A DNA stretch of 64,000 nucleotides from positions 310,001 through 374,000 of the forward strand of contig NZ_JACBZU010000002.1 of NCBI RefSeq assembly GCF_013407935.1, in the 5' to 3' direction. The DNA is from Allomuricauda sp. ARW1Y1 (GTDB taxonomy: Bacteria; Bacteroidota; Bacteroidia; Flavobacteriales; Flavobacteriaceae). The translations under genes were made by a program, and so were the position numbers. The notes under the pieces were generated by a model. The model did no database searches. It was not told the DNA's origin and was given only the letters and a program-made list of their open reading frames with translations. Shown here piece by piece: positions 18,414 to 29,200 of this stretch. Every line of letters begins with the position of its first letter. Position 1 is the stretch's first letter.

Positions 18414-18435
18414 TGGTTGGTTGGTTATTTACGCT

Positions 18436-21400
18436 TTAATTAAACTGTAGCTGTGTAATAGCGAACGGACTGAAGGATTCACCTCCAGCTTTATAGGTCA
18501 GGTACAGTTCGGGTTGCACTCCATCCGTCTTTTCAATCGGGATGACCACTGCGGTCCCCTGTCCTCCAAGTCCTGAAGGATTCAAGCTTCCCGTGCCCAA
18601 TACCTTGCCATCTGGGGCTCCTGCCCTCAATTCCATGGTATAGGGTATGCTTGGTGGCTCTTGCCATCCTACCATGGCCATTACTCTGGAAACTCCCGAC
18701 AAATCGGTATTCTCCATTTTCAACCATCCTTCGGCGGCATTTAGCAACTGCAATTGCATACCGCCAAAGCTCATGGCCTGCATGCCTTCTGTTGGCGTTC
18801 CTTCGGGGAAGGACACACTATTACTGGCCAATACTATCGTTTCTGAACCTGTCAACGGCAATGCGTCACCTGTCCCTTCATCGGTATAACTGGCAGTCAA
18901 CAAGAATACCTCTCCATTTTCTTTGGCTTCTGGGGTAATCTTACCTGCCATTGGCAACGAAGGTTGTTTGTTGTCACCACCTGCCAAAGACTGGATATAC
19001 TGGGCTATCTGTCTAGCTTCCAATTGCGTTACATTGGGGTGAGCGGGCATTACCACTTCGCCCCAAACACCAGAACCACCAGCAATGATTTTGGCCATCA
19101 AATAGTTGGTAATACGACGATTTCCCTTATATTTTTCTGAAACGTCATAATAACTTGGCCCTATGGATGCTTCTTTTTCCTTGTGGCACGATTTACAATC
19201 CAAACTCTGGGTCAATGCTTTACCCATTACCGCCCCAGATACCTGTTGGTGTCCCAAGTTCATGTTTACCTCATCCATCCCAGAACGATATTCCACAGAG
19301 ACATACACATTGTCCTCATCAACCTCACTATCGGCATCGGTCACGGTAACTTTATAGTTAATGGGTTGACCGGGAATGTAGAAAGAAGAATTGGCCTGTT
19401 GTAAATCAATATTGACCACAGGGCGCTCATTCCCTGCAATAATGGTCTTATCCAAACTGGATACGGCCTCTCCCGCAACATCCTTAACGGTTACATTCAT
19501 TTTATAGGACCCAGCTTGCTTGTAGGCATAGGTCACCGTGGGTTCATTGGTTTCCTGTGTAGTGCCATCGCCCAAATCCCAAACATAGGTCATACGGTCT
19601 CCCTCTCGATCATAAGCATCTACCGTAGCGGTAACTGTGAGGGGCAGAGAACCAGCATCCTTGTCTACGATAAAACTATCGATTACCGGAGCACGGTTGC
19701 CGCCATTGTATTCAATATAGCTTAAACCACTATCCGGATTAGCCGAGAACCAACCACTTCCATATTCCAACAAGTAAACGCGTCCGTCTGGGCTCATTTC
19801 CATATCGATGAGATTATGGAGCTCAATATCTTTCGCAAACGGTTCCATTTTGTTGAAGGTACCATCTTCGAAAAGGTGAACGGCCATCATCCAACCGCGC
19901 ATCCAATCGTAAATGATCACTTTTCCATCGTAATAAGCGGGCAAGCCTCCTCCGTTGGGATACATATCGGACCAATAGGTTGGTCCCGCCATGGCGTTAC
20001 GGCTACCGGAACCTACCTGAGGAAAATCTTGGATTTCACCATAATGATAGTACACGTAAGCCGGTTTGGCCGGTGGCAATTCCCTCAGACCCGTGTTGTT
20101 TTTGGAATCGTTGATAGGTTTCTCGGGGTCAAACTTTCTCTCGGTCTCCCCCGTTTCGTAATTGTATTTGCTATAGGCAAAATTATCACCGATAAACATG
20201 GGCCAGCCATAATTACCCGCCTCGCGAGCCTGGTTCATTTCGTCATACCCCCGTGGGCCCCTTGTTTCCAAGCTATCTACCCGTGCATCTGGTCCAACAT
20301 CGCCCCAATATACATAGCCTCGTTTCATATCCACAGAAATCCTGTAAGGATTTCTGTGACCCATGGTATAAATTTCAGGTCTGGTTTTTTCAGTGCCCAC
20401 AGGAAATAGGTTTCCTTCAGGGATATCATAGCTACCATCCTCGTTTACCTTGATTCGAAGAATTTTACCCCGAAGGTCGTTGGTATTGGCAGATGATCTT
20501 CTTGCATCAAAATTTTCCTTGCCGGGTATGTCGTTCAACGGCGCATAACCGCTATTCACATATTTGGCACCCTTGTCATCAAAAGGGGTCGAGTTGTCTC
20601 CTGTTGACAAATACAACAATCCTTCAGGACCAAAGGCAATGGACCCCCCGGTGTGACAGCAAATCTCACGTTGACTGTCCACTTCAAGGATAACTTGCTC
20701 GGAATCCATGTCAAAATTACCGTCCTTGTACTTGAATCGTGATAAGCGGTTCACCCATTTATCGCCAGAAGGTGCATAGTATACATAAATCCAGTTATTT
20801 TCTGCGTAGTTTGGGTCCTTTTGTAGTCCCATAATCCCTTCTTCTGCATTGACCCCTGGTGTCTCCAGAGTTTTGTGGTATACATCCAAAAAGGCAACCT
20901 GGGTCACCTCCTGTGTTTCCGCTGAGTAAAGCATAATCTCTCCCCTACGCTGGGCCACCAACACATCGTTATTTGAAAACACTGTCATTTCCGTAGGCTC
21001 ATAAAATTGCCCTGTGGAAAGTGTCACTTTACTGAAACGGTTGGCCTCCGGTGGCACCTGCGATTTGGCCTTGGCGTAATCCAGTTCCAAATTCTTCCCG
21101 ATCACATAATTGATTCCTCCCAGCACATGCTTCAGGAACAATTCCTCGGTGTAACTTTCATCGGTATGTCCGGCAGCCGTGTAAAAGGCCCGTCCGCCAT
21201 CAAACTCGTGGTACCAGGCCATGGGATGATAATCGCCATTCTCGCCACCCTCGTAAGTCGATTCATCAACGGTAACAAGAACATTTACATCCTCATTGAA
21301 ATTTTTGAAATTGTAAAGTTCATCGGTTCTATGCCAAATGGAATCCGTAAAAAAAGATGTGGCCGGATGACTTTTGTCCTTAATGATGAAATCGGCTTCC

Positions 21401-21819
21401 GGGGTTCCAGCAGGGTGGCTCAGGAACTGTGCCCCGACCAGTTTATTGTACCATCCCCAATCGTATTCGGTGTCTGTAGCGGCATGGATTCCCACAAAAC
21501 CTCCACCTGATTGAATATATCTTTCAAAAGAAGCCTCTTGGGCGGCATCCAAAACGTTACCCGTGGTGCTCAAAAACACGATGGCCGAATATTGTGCCAA
21601 GTTTTCGTCGGTAAACATGTCCCCATTGGTGGTCGTATCAATCACAAAGTTGTTTTCCTGTCCCAGTTTTTCCAAAGCGGCGATTCCAGCAGGAATGGAG
21701 GCATGCTTAAAGCCCATCGTCTTTGAAAAAACCAATAGTTTTGGCAGACCCTGACGTTTGTTTTCACAGCCAACCAATACAAAAAGGAGACAAAGTGCCC
21801 CTAAGATGTAATTTTTCAT
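18436..21819 (-). CDS. Multidomain lipoprotein: ThuA, glucose/sorbosone dehydrogenase-like, PKD, cytochrome c, CBM6-like
   Basis: About 1127 residues from the chosen ATG at 21819, which gives a compact lipoprotein signal ending LFVLVGC; an upstream start would add 27 residues of poor signal-like sequence. Order: ThuA-like domain (about 25-235; GGGFVGIHAATDTEYDW), PQQ-dependent sugar dehydrogenase-like propeller (about 290-680; GLQKDPNY, MGHRNPYRI), PKD (about 715-800; YVWDLGDGT), monohaem cytochrome c (CKSCH near residue 872) and a CBM6-like C-terminal beta domain. Known relatives oxidise or process sugars; the attached haem could pass electrons to the envelope chain. The substrate is unknown. 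The gene is isolated, with a 188-bp upstream gap. Confidence 0.88.
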   Translation of the reverse strand: MKNYILGALCLLFVLVGCENKRQGLPKLLVFSKTMGFKHASIPAGIAALEKLGQENNFVIDTTTNGDMFTDENLAQYSAIVFLSTTGNVLDAAQEASFERYIQSGGGFVGIHAATDTEYDWGWYNKLVGAQFLSHPAGTPEADFIIKDKSHPATSFFTDSIWHRTDELYNFKNFNEDVNVLVTVDESTYEGGENGDYHPMAWYHEFDGGRAFYTAAGHTDESYTEELFLKHVLGGINYVIGKNLELDYAKAKSQVPPEANRFSKVTLSTGQFYEPTEMTVFSNNDVLVAQRRGEIMLYSAETQEVTQVAFLDVYHKTLETPGVNAEEGIMGLQKDPNYAENNWIYVYYAPSGDKWVNRLSRFKYKDGNFDMDSEQVILEVDSQREICCHTGGSIAFGPEGLLYLSTGDNSTPFDDKGAKYVNSGYAPLNDIPGKENFDARRSSANTNDLRGKILRIKVNEDGSYDIPEGNLFPVGTEKTRPEIYTMGHRNPYRISVDMKRGYVYWGDVGPDARVDSLETRGPRGYDEMNQAREAGNYGWPMFIGDNFAYSKYNYETGETERKFDPEKPINDSKNNTGLRELPPAKPAYVYYHYGEIQDFPQVGSGSRNAMAGPTYWSDMYPNGGGLPAYYDGKVIIYDWMRGWMMAVHLFEDGTFNKMEPFAKDIELHNLIDMEMSPDGRVYLLEYGSGWFSANPDSGLSYIEYNGGNRAPVIDSFIVDKDAGSLPLTVTATVDAYDREGDRMTYVWDLGDGTTQETNEPTVTYAYKQAGSYKMNVTVKDVAGEAVSSLDKTIIAGNERPVVNIDLQQANSSFYIPGQPINYKVTVTDADSEVDEDNVYVSVEYRSGMDEVNMNLGHQQVSGAVMGKALTQSLDCKSCHKEKEASIGPSYYDVSEKYKGNRRITNYLMAKIIAGGSGVWGEVVMPAHPNVTQLEARQIAQYIQSLAGGDNKQPSLPMAGKITPEAKENGEVFLLTASYTDEGTGDALPLTGSETIVLASNSVSFPEGTPTEGMQAMSFGGMQLQLLNAAEGWLKMENTDLSGVSRVMAMVGWQEPPSIPYTMELRAGAPDGKVLGTGSLNPSGLGGQGTAVVIPIEKTDGVQPELYLTYKAGGESFSPFAITQLQFN

Positions 21820-22007
21820 GTGCATAACTAATTGTTGTAAAATCTTAAAGTTTAGTTTGTTTATCAGCAAAATGCCGATAGAATGGCAATATAAATACAA
21901 TTTTGCTGAAAACTACCTTCTATTGTCTCAAATTGTAAAAATAAACGAATTACTCGATACCGTGTGATTCTGTAACGAATTTGAAGAGCCTTTTCGTTAC
22001 CATCCGT

Positions 22008-23312
22008 TTAGCTTGACTTCCCGTATTTTTGGTGGTAGATGAAGGCAGCCACTCCGCCAACAAAGGCGAACGCACTCAACATCCAAAACACATGTTGATG
22101 TCCCAATTCCTCACCAGGGTGGGCATCCAACAACATTCCATAAGCTGGTCCGGCAAAAACATCGGGGGTGTACCCTATCAAAGAAATCAATCCAACAGCA
22201 GTACCTGTAAGGGTCAATGGGATTTTCCCCACTTGCATGACCCCAAAATATAAGGCCCGTATCGCATACACGCCAACGGCAATCACCAACACGGAGATAA
22301 AAAATAAGGTAGTGGTAGATGGGGCTATGATTCCGCTGGCAAATAGCAATCCACCAATCAGCGCAAATAAAAATCCAACGACCAACAACCATGTGATCTT
22401 TAATCTATCCGCTATCAGCCCAAATAGAATGCCCGTAGCTGGTCTTAAAAATTGCAATAACGTTCCCACTTTGGCCGCTTCCACTTGATTGTACAGCATC
22501 ACCTCTTCTGCATACTGTGATATGATATCTGTAATCTTGTAGCCCACATAACCGCAAAGGATGATGACCATCAACAGCCATACCGATGGCAGTTTTAGGA
22601 CTTGTTTGATATCTTTCCATGAAATCCGCTCAAGAATCATCTCCTTTTCTTCATCTCCTGCCTTCATGAAAAACCATACCAAAAGACCCACTAAAATGAT
22701 GATGATGGACACTGTGTACAGGAAATAGGTGAAAGCCGCTTTGCGGTCGGGCAAATCGGCCAAATCAGGTGGTTTCGTCAAAAAAAATGAAAAGACCAAA
22801 ACTCCCAACAAACTGAACAAAGCGCCGGTTAGGCCCCGTCCACCGTCCAAAAAACCGAAGGCCTTTCCCTGGGAATCAATCCCGCCCCAAATTCGGGTTG
22901 CCTTGATCATAGGCGCCCAAAACAAAAATATGGTGGTAAATCCCCACCAACCGTACAACACCTGAAGCACCCATAGAGCAGGGTACTGAGCAAACAAAAA
23001 TCCGCCCAATGCTGTCATCCATAAGGCAACTGCTATTAACTTTCTGGGTTGGTACTTGTCGGCCAACGGACCTCCAAAAACATAGGAAACCATGGCTACC
23101 AGCCCATACACCGAAAAGCAAAGTCCCAACTCCACATTGTCCAACTCCAACACATCCAGCACAGTGGGCCTAAACACACGGGGCAACACAAAGGGAAGGA
23201 TAAAAATGGCCTCACCCGAGAGAATCAATAAAATCAAATAGAACCAACTCGGTTTTGTCGCCTTCAAACTTTGGTTTTTGCTAAAAGTCACCAAAAAAGC
23301 CGAGAAACACAA
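22008..23312 (-). CDS. MFS transporter
   Basis: About 434 residues with roughly twelve hydrophobic segments and the MFS loop motif GPLADKYQPRK between segments 2 and 3. A charged middle loop (KAGDEEKEMILERISWKDIK) separates the halves. The best overall fit is an organophosphate/sugar-phosphate or generic nutrient permease. No ATG lies near the N terminus; 23312 uses TTG and a GTG at 23291 is also possible, so the start is unsure. It diverges from the amidohydrolase gene across about 50 bp, and its substrate may be a product of the neighbouring hydrolases. Substrate is inference. Confidence 0.85.
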   Translation of the reverse strand: MCFSAFLVTFSKNQSLKATKPSWFYLILLILSGEAIFILPFVLPRVFRPTVLDVLELDNVELGLCFSVYGLVAMVSYVFGGPLADKYQPRKLIAVALWMTALGGFLFAQYPALWVLQVLYGWWGFTTIFLFWAPMIKATRIWGGIDSQGKAFGFLDGGRGLTGALFSLLGVLVFSFFLTKPPDLADLPDRKAAFTYFLYTVSIIIILVGLLVWFFMKAGDEEKEMILERISWKDIKQVLKLPSVWLLMVIILCGYVGYKITDIISQYAEEVMLYNQVEAAKVGTLLQFLRPATGILFGLIADRLKITWLLVVGFLFALIGGLLFASGIIAPSTTTLFFISVLVIAVGVYAIRALYFGVMQVGKIPLTLTGTAVGLISLIGYTPDVFAGPAYGMLLDAHPGEELGHQHVFWMLSAFAFVGGVAAFIYHQKYGKSS

Positions 23313-23364
23313 AAAGCGACGAAATAAAATCAGGTATCTTTAAGGATTCATAAATCAACCCTAT

Positions 23365-24774
23365 ATGACCCGACTGCTCGTTTTCTCCCTAGTATTGATC
23401 CTTGCCAGCTGCAAGAAAAAAAGCGTCAACACCTATGATGTGGCCATTACCAATGCCCAAGTGATTCATTTGGAGACGGGTACGGTCAAAAATCAAAACA
23501 TTTTCTTGGTGGACGGAAAAATAGCTGCCGTGCAAGCGGTGGATTCCACTCAAGAATTCAAGGCCGGGACTACCATAGATGCTTCTGGAAAATATGTATT
23601 GCCCGGATTTTGGGACAATCACATCCACTTGCGCGGGGGCGATAGCTTGATTGGAAACAACGAGAACTTTTTAAAGCTTTTTATTGCCAACGGAATCACA
23701 ACGGTACGTGATGCTGGTGGGGATTTGACGCATGCCGTGATGAATTGGAAGGGGCAAATAGCTACTGGAGAGCTGAACGGACCTGCCATTTTTACCGCCG
23801 GTCCCAAAATTGATGGACCCAATGCCAGTTGGGCAGGCTCGCTGGAGGTGGAAAACGAGGATGATGTGGTTCGGGCCTTGGACTCCTTGGAGGCATTGGG
23901 CGTTGATTTCGTTAAAATCTACGACAGCAGGATTTCTCCCGAGAACTATCTCAATGCCATAAAAGAAGCCAAAAAGAGAGGGTTTACCGTATCGGGACAC
24001 ATGCCGTTCACCGTCACCTTGGAAGAAACTGTAACAGCAGGAATGGACGGTATTGAGCATCTATATTACATAATGAAGGGCTGTGCCGCCAATGAATCGG
24101 AGGTCACGGAAAAGCTAAAAAACGGAGACATGGGCTTTTGGGATGCCATGCCAGCACTGATGGATACCTACTCGGACAGCACAGCTCAAGCTACCTTCAA
24201 TAGGTTAAGGAAAAATGATGTTTTTGTGGTTCCCACGCTTCACATTGGCAAAACATTGAGTTATTTGGATGAAGTGGACCACAGCAATGATGAATACCTC
24301 AGTTACATGGGCCAGGGTATCATCAAAACCTACGAAGGCCGTATCCAATCTGCCCTTCGGGCAACGGAGGAAGCAAGGGAAAACCGAAAACAGTTGGATA
24401 CCTTTTTTGGCCAACTGGTCAAATCCCTAGACTCGGCTGGGGTTCAACTATTGGCAGGATCGGATAGTGGCGCCTACAATTCCTATACCTACCCTGGGAT
24501 ATCGCTTCACCAGGAGCTTCAAACCATGGTAGCCAACGGAATCTCTCCCTTGAATGCCCTTCGTACCTCAGCAGTTAATGGTGCCAAGTTCCTGAATCAG
24601 ACCGAAGATTATGGCAGTATTTCCGAGGGGAAAGTTTCGGATTTGGTCATTTTGGAGGCCAATCCCTTGGAAAATATCGAGCATACCCAAAACATACATA
24701 CCGTAATCAAAGGTTCCGAAATATTTTCAAAAAGCGAGCTTCAAGAATTACTGAACACATCTAAAATAGACTAA
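23365..24774 (+). CDS. Amidohydrolase family lipoprotein (imidazolonepropionase/prolidase-like)
   Basis: 469 residues with a lipobox signal (LILASCKKK, Cys16). The metal-dependent TIM barrel shows DNHIHLRGGD (HxH pair), GHMPFTVTLEE, EHLYYIMKG and AGSDSGAYNSYTYPG (final metal Asp). The N- and C-terminal small beta domain is typical (VAITNAQVIHLETG, GKVSDLVILEANPLENIEH). Relatives include exported Xaa-Pro dipeptidases and imidazolonepropionase-like enzymes. It is the first of two tandem amidohydrolase genes with a 14-bp gap. It likely acts in the periplasm on a cyclic amide or a proline peptide; the exact substrate is unknown. Confidence 0.9.
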   Translation: MTRLLVFSLVLILASCKKKSVNTYDVAITNAQVIHLETGTVKNQNIFLVDGKIAAVQAVDSTQEFKAGTTIDASGKYVLPGFWDNHIHLRGGDSLIGNNENFLKLFIANGITTVRDAGGDLTHAVMNWKGQIATGELNGPAIFTAGPKIDGPNASWAGSLEVENEDDVVRALDSLEALGVDFVKIYDSRISPENYLNAIKEAKKRGFTVSGHMPFTVTLEETVTAGMDGIEHLYYIMKGCAANESEVTEKLKNGDMGFWDAMPALMDTYSDSTAQATFNRLRKNDVFVVPTLHIGKTLSYLDEVDHSNDEYLSYMGQGIIKTYEGRIQSALRATEEARENRKQLDTFFGQLVKSLDSAGVQLLAGSDSGAYNSYTYPGISLHQELQTMVANGISPLNALRTSAVNGAKFLNQTEDYGSISEGKVSDLVILEANPLENIEHTQNIHTVIKGSEIFSKSELQELLNTSKID

Positions 24775-24788
24775 CAACCAATATCAAT

Positions 24789-26045
24789 ATGCGTCAAAAA
24801 TATTTTATCCTTACCTCCCTATTCTTTTGTTTGAATCAACTTCACTCCCAAACCTTATTGATTCCCGATAGGGTATTTAATGGGAAGGAAATGCATGCCG
24901 ATTGGGTGGTCGCTGTTGATTCGAACAAAATTACCTACGCAGGGCCTTTGGAGAGACTTAAAAAGGCAGGGGCCTACATTACAATCAAACTTGAAGGAAA
25001 GACGGTGATGCCGGGCCTCATAGAAGGTCATTCACACCTGCTCTTGCATCCTTATAACGAAACGGACTGGAATGACCAAGTGCTAGAGGAATCACCTGTA
25101 GAAAGAGCGATTCGCGGCGTAGTTCATGCCAAGAAAACGTTGCTGGCAGGAGTGACCGCCATGCGTGACTTAGGCTCTGAAGGTGCTGGCTATACGGATA
25201 TCTATCTCAAAAAAAGCATTGATGAAGGATTAGTTCCAGGACCACGCACTTTAATGGCCGGGCCTGCCATAGTAGCAACCGGAGCCTACGGCCCAAAAGG
25301 CTTCCATGATGGTGTACAAGTGCCGTTGGGTGCTGTTCCCGTGACCGGGAAGGATAGAGCAATGGAAGAAGTTCGAACCCAACTGGGCAACGGTGCCAAT
25401 CTGATCAAAATATATGCCGATTACCGCTGGGGGAAGGATGAGCCCTCACAACCTACCTTTTTACAAGAAGAAATCGACGCCATGGTAGCAACAGCCACAA
25501 CCGCAGGTAGGTATGTGGTCGCCCATGCAAGCACTCCCGAAGGGATGCGCAGGGCAATCATGGGTGGCGTGGAAACCATAGAACATGGAGATGGGGGCAC
25601 CGCAGAAATTTTTGAACTGATGAAAACAAAAGGAATAGCCCTTTGCCCAACCTTGGCCGCCGGTGATGCCATAGAACAATACAAAGGTTGGCAGAAGGGC
25701 AAAGAGCCCGACCCAGAACGCATTGCCAAAAAGAAAAAATCCTTTGCTTTGGCCCTCGAGTCTGGAGTAGAAATTGTATTTGGCGGAGATGTGGGTGTTT
25801 TTACCCATGGCGAAAATTACCGGGAACTGGAACTCATGGTAGATTATGGCATGAAGCCTTTACAGGCATTGCAATCAGCCACCTCTGTAAACGCACGGAT
25901 TCTTCATTTTCAGGAATTGGGAATGATTCAGGAGGGATATCTGGCGGACATCATTGCGGTAGAAGGCAACCCTGTTCAGGATATTTCCAGAATGCGACGG
26001 GTAAAATTTGTGATGAAAGACGGTACAATTTATAAAAACGAGTAA
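24789..26045 (+). CDS. Amidohydrolase family protein, exported
   Basis: 418 residues with a signal peptide (about 1-21, LHSQ). Metal-site segments are EGHSHLLLHP (HxH), the region LIKIYADYRWG, VAHASTPEGMRRA, IEHGDGG and FGGDVGVFTHGEN. The C terminus closes the composite domain (GYLADIIAVEGNPVQDISRM). It is a distant paralogue of the preceding gene and is probably cotranscribed with it. Similar enzymes in Bacteroidota are annotated as Xaa-Pro dipeptidases or imidazolonepropionases. The pair next to peptidases suggests final breakdown of oligopeptides. Confidence 0.9.
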   Translation: MRQKYFILTSLFFCLNQLHSQTLLIPDRVFNGKEMHADWVVAVDSNKITYAGPLERLKKAGAYITIKLEGKTVMPGLIEGHSHLLLHPYNETDWNDQVLEESPVERAIRGVVHAKKTLLAGVTAMRDLGSEGAGYTDIYLKKSIDEGLVPGPRTLMAGPAIVATGAYGPKGFHDGVQVPLGAVPVTGKDRAMEEVRTQLGNGANLIKIYADYRWGKDEPSQPTFLQEEIDAMVATATTAGRYVVAHASTPEGMRRAIMGGVETIEHGDGGTAEIFELMKTKGIALCPTLAAGDAIEQYKGWQKGKEPDPERIAKKKKSFALALESGVEIVFGGDVGVFTHGENYRELELMVDYGMKPLQALQSATSVNARILHFQELGMIQEGYLADIIAVEGNPVQDISRMRRVKFVMKDGTIYKNE

Positions 26046-26203
26046 TACTCCAAACATCAAAATACAAGTTCCATTAACATCCCTTTAAGAAATGAGGGAA
26101 GTGTTTTTGGTATCTTTAGGCGGCAGAATTTTGTGGGACGTGTGCAAAGCCATTTAATTCCACATACTGTCATATTAACTCAGAAAAACTACAAACCCAA
26201 CTA

Positions 26204-29200
26204 ATGAAAAAATCAATCTTCTTTGTATTGCTGCTGATTGCTACCAGTATTTCAGCACAGGAATTCAGCATGGATTTGGTTCAGGACATGAAACCAAGAA
26301 ACATAGGTCCGGCCGGAATGAGCGGACGTGTAACAGCAATCGATGTGGTCCATTCCAATCCAGATGTCATGTTTGTCGGAACCGCTTCGGGCGGTTTGTG
26401 GAAATCTACCTCTGGTGGTATCAAATGGGAGCCCGTTTTTGATAATGAAGTGACTGCTTCCATCGGTGCCGTGGCCATCCAACAATCCAATCCATCCGTC
26501 ATTTGGGTGGGGACAGGCGAAGGTAACCCTAGAAACAGTTTGAACGGAGGTTATGGTATCTATAAATCCTTGGATGGCGGAAAAAGTTGGAAATCCATGG
26601 GCTTGGAAAAGACCAGGCATATCCACAGAGTGATTATCGACCCCACCGACCCCAACACCGTTTACGTAGGAGCCATTGGGTCGCCATGGGGAGAACATCC
26701 GGAACGCGGTGTTTTCAAAACTACCGATGGCGGTGAAACCTGGGAGAAAGTTCTTTTTGTGAACAATAAAACCGGAGTCGCCGACTTAGTCATGGACCCT
26801 ACCAATCCCAATAAACTCATCGCTGCCATGTGGGAGCACAAACGAGAGCCATGGTTCTTCAACTCTGGAGGAGCGGGAAGTGGATTGCACATGACACATG
26901 ATGGTGGAAAAACTTGGAAAAAAATTACGGCCGAAGACGGTCTTCCCAAAGGCGATTTGGGAAGAATCGGTGTGGCCATTGCGCGCAACAAACCCAATAT
27001 TGTTTACGCCTTGGTAGAAGCCAAGAAGAATGCCCTATACAAATCCACCGATGGGGGTTTTAAATGGGAAAAAATCAACGATAAGGAAGATATCGGAAAC
27101 CGTCCGTTTTATTACTCCGAAATCTATGTAGACCCACAAAACGAAAATAGGGTCTATTCTGTGTTCACCTACATCAATGTTTCAGAGGATGGTGGTAAAA
27201 ACTTTAGCCAATTAATGCCTGCCTATGGCGTTGATAACGGTGTACACCCCGACCATCATGCGTGGTGGATTCACCCAGAAAACGGACAATTTATGTTGGA
27301 CGGTAACGATGGAGGACTCAATATCACCAAAAATGGCGGTAAAACTTGGCGGTTTATCGGCAATTTACCCGTCGCCCAGTTCTATCATATCAGTACCGAT
27401 AACGAGTACCCTTACAATGTGTATGGCGGTATGCAGGACAACGGTTCTTGGAGAGGGCCCGCTTATGTGTGGAGACAGCAGGGCATTCGTAACAGCTACT
27501 GGCAGGAAATCGCTTTTGGCGATGGATTTGATGTGGTTCCCGACCCAGATGATAGCCGATATGGTTATGCGATGAGCCAACAAGGGTATGTGAGCCGTTA
27601 CGATTGGCAAACCGGTGATGGCTATATTGTACGCCCTACCCCACCGGATGCGGACACAAAACTTCGCTTCAATTGGAATGCGGCCATTGGTCAAGATCCA
27701 TTCAACAATAGCACGGTCTACTTTGGAAGTCAATTTGTGCACAAATCCACGGACAAAGGTTTGACCTGGGAAGTAATTTCCCCCGATTTGACAACCAACG
27801 ACAAGGAAAAACAGAAGCAGAGCGAAAGTGGTGGTCTTACCATGGATGCCACAGGCGCGGAGAACCATTGTACCATTATCGTAATAGAACCATCACCTGT
27901 AGAGCAAAATATGCTTTGGGTAGGAACCGATGACGGTCGTGTGCATTACACCCTCAATGGCGGTGAAACATGGACCGAGGTCACCAAAAACATCAAAGGA
28001 TTACCTGCTGGAAGTTGGGTTCCACAGATAAAAGCTTCCCAAAACAACAAAGGAGAAGCACTTTTGGTAGCCAACGATTACAGAAGGTTCAACTACACGC
28101 CCTATGCCTACAGAACAAAAGATTACGGAAAAACCTGGACCCGTATCGTTGATGAAAATGATGTAAAAGGCTATACCCTTTCCATTATCGAAGACCCGAA
28201 AAATCCAAATTTGATGTTCTTGGGAACTGATGATGGACTTTATATTTCTTTGGATGCCGGGAACAACTGGAAAAAGTGGAACAAAGGTTTCCCAACGGTA
28301 TCCACCAAGGATTTGGCGATTCATTCAAGGGAGCAGGATTTGGTCATCGGGACCTTTGGTAGAGCTGCATGGGTATTGGACGATATCCGTCCATTGCGAA
28401 AGTTGGCAGGCAATACTTCGGTCTTGCAAAAAGACATCAGTTTGTTCGATAGTCCAGATGCCTACCTTGCTGCTTATCAACAGCCTACCGGTTCAAGATT
28501 TGGTGGGGATGCCATTTTTAATGGGGAAAACCGTGAATCCGGGGCGATGATTACCTATTACCTAAAAGAAGGGAGCAAGAAGGATAAGGAAGAAGGGAAA
28601 GAGGATAAAGAAAAAGACGAGGAGAACGCTGATGACAAAAAGTCAAAAGAAAAAACAAAAGATTCCATCTTTTTTGAATTTTATGATGGCGATAGGCTCA
28701 TCAGAACCCTGAAATACAAAACTCCGGAGAAAGCCGGTTTCCATAGGATTTACTGGAACTTGGACGAAAAAGGCCCGGACCGCCCATCCAGAACCATCAG
28801 AAAGCGAGATAGAGAACGTGGAGGCGTAGAAGTAAAACCCGGTACCTACAAAGTTAAAGTGGTGTATGGCGAATCGACCGACTCCACACCTGTAACGGTG
28901 AGGACCGACCCAAGGTTGGACGTAAGCCTTGCTGCCATCAATGAAGTATACGAAACCAGCAAAAAACTGGAAGGTTATACCCAAACCGCTGCGGATGCTG
29001 TAAAACAATTGGTGGAAAGCAAGGATTTGGCGAACAAGTTCAAAAAAGAGCTCAAGGAATTGGGTGAAGATAAATTCAAGGAGCAAATCAAGGCCTCTGA
29101 GGCCATTGTAAAACAGATTGACTCCGTGGTTGCGCTGTACTTGGGCAAAGAAGACAAGCGTCAAGGCATCACCGACGACCCAGAACCCAATGTGATGACC

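Noticed and set aside
21820-21900. 27-residue longer start of the ThuA/dehydrogenase lipoprotein
   Set aside because: The extension would bury the lipoprotein signal behind a hydrophobic but unsuitable segment; the ATG at 21819 gives a standard signal.
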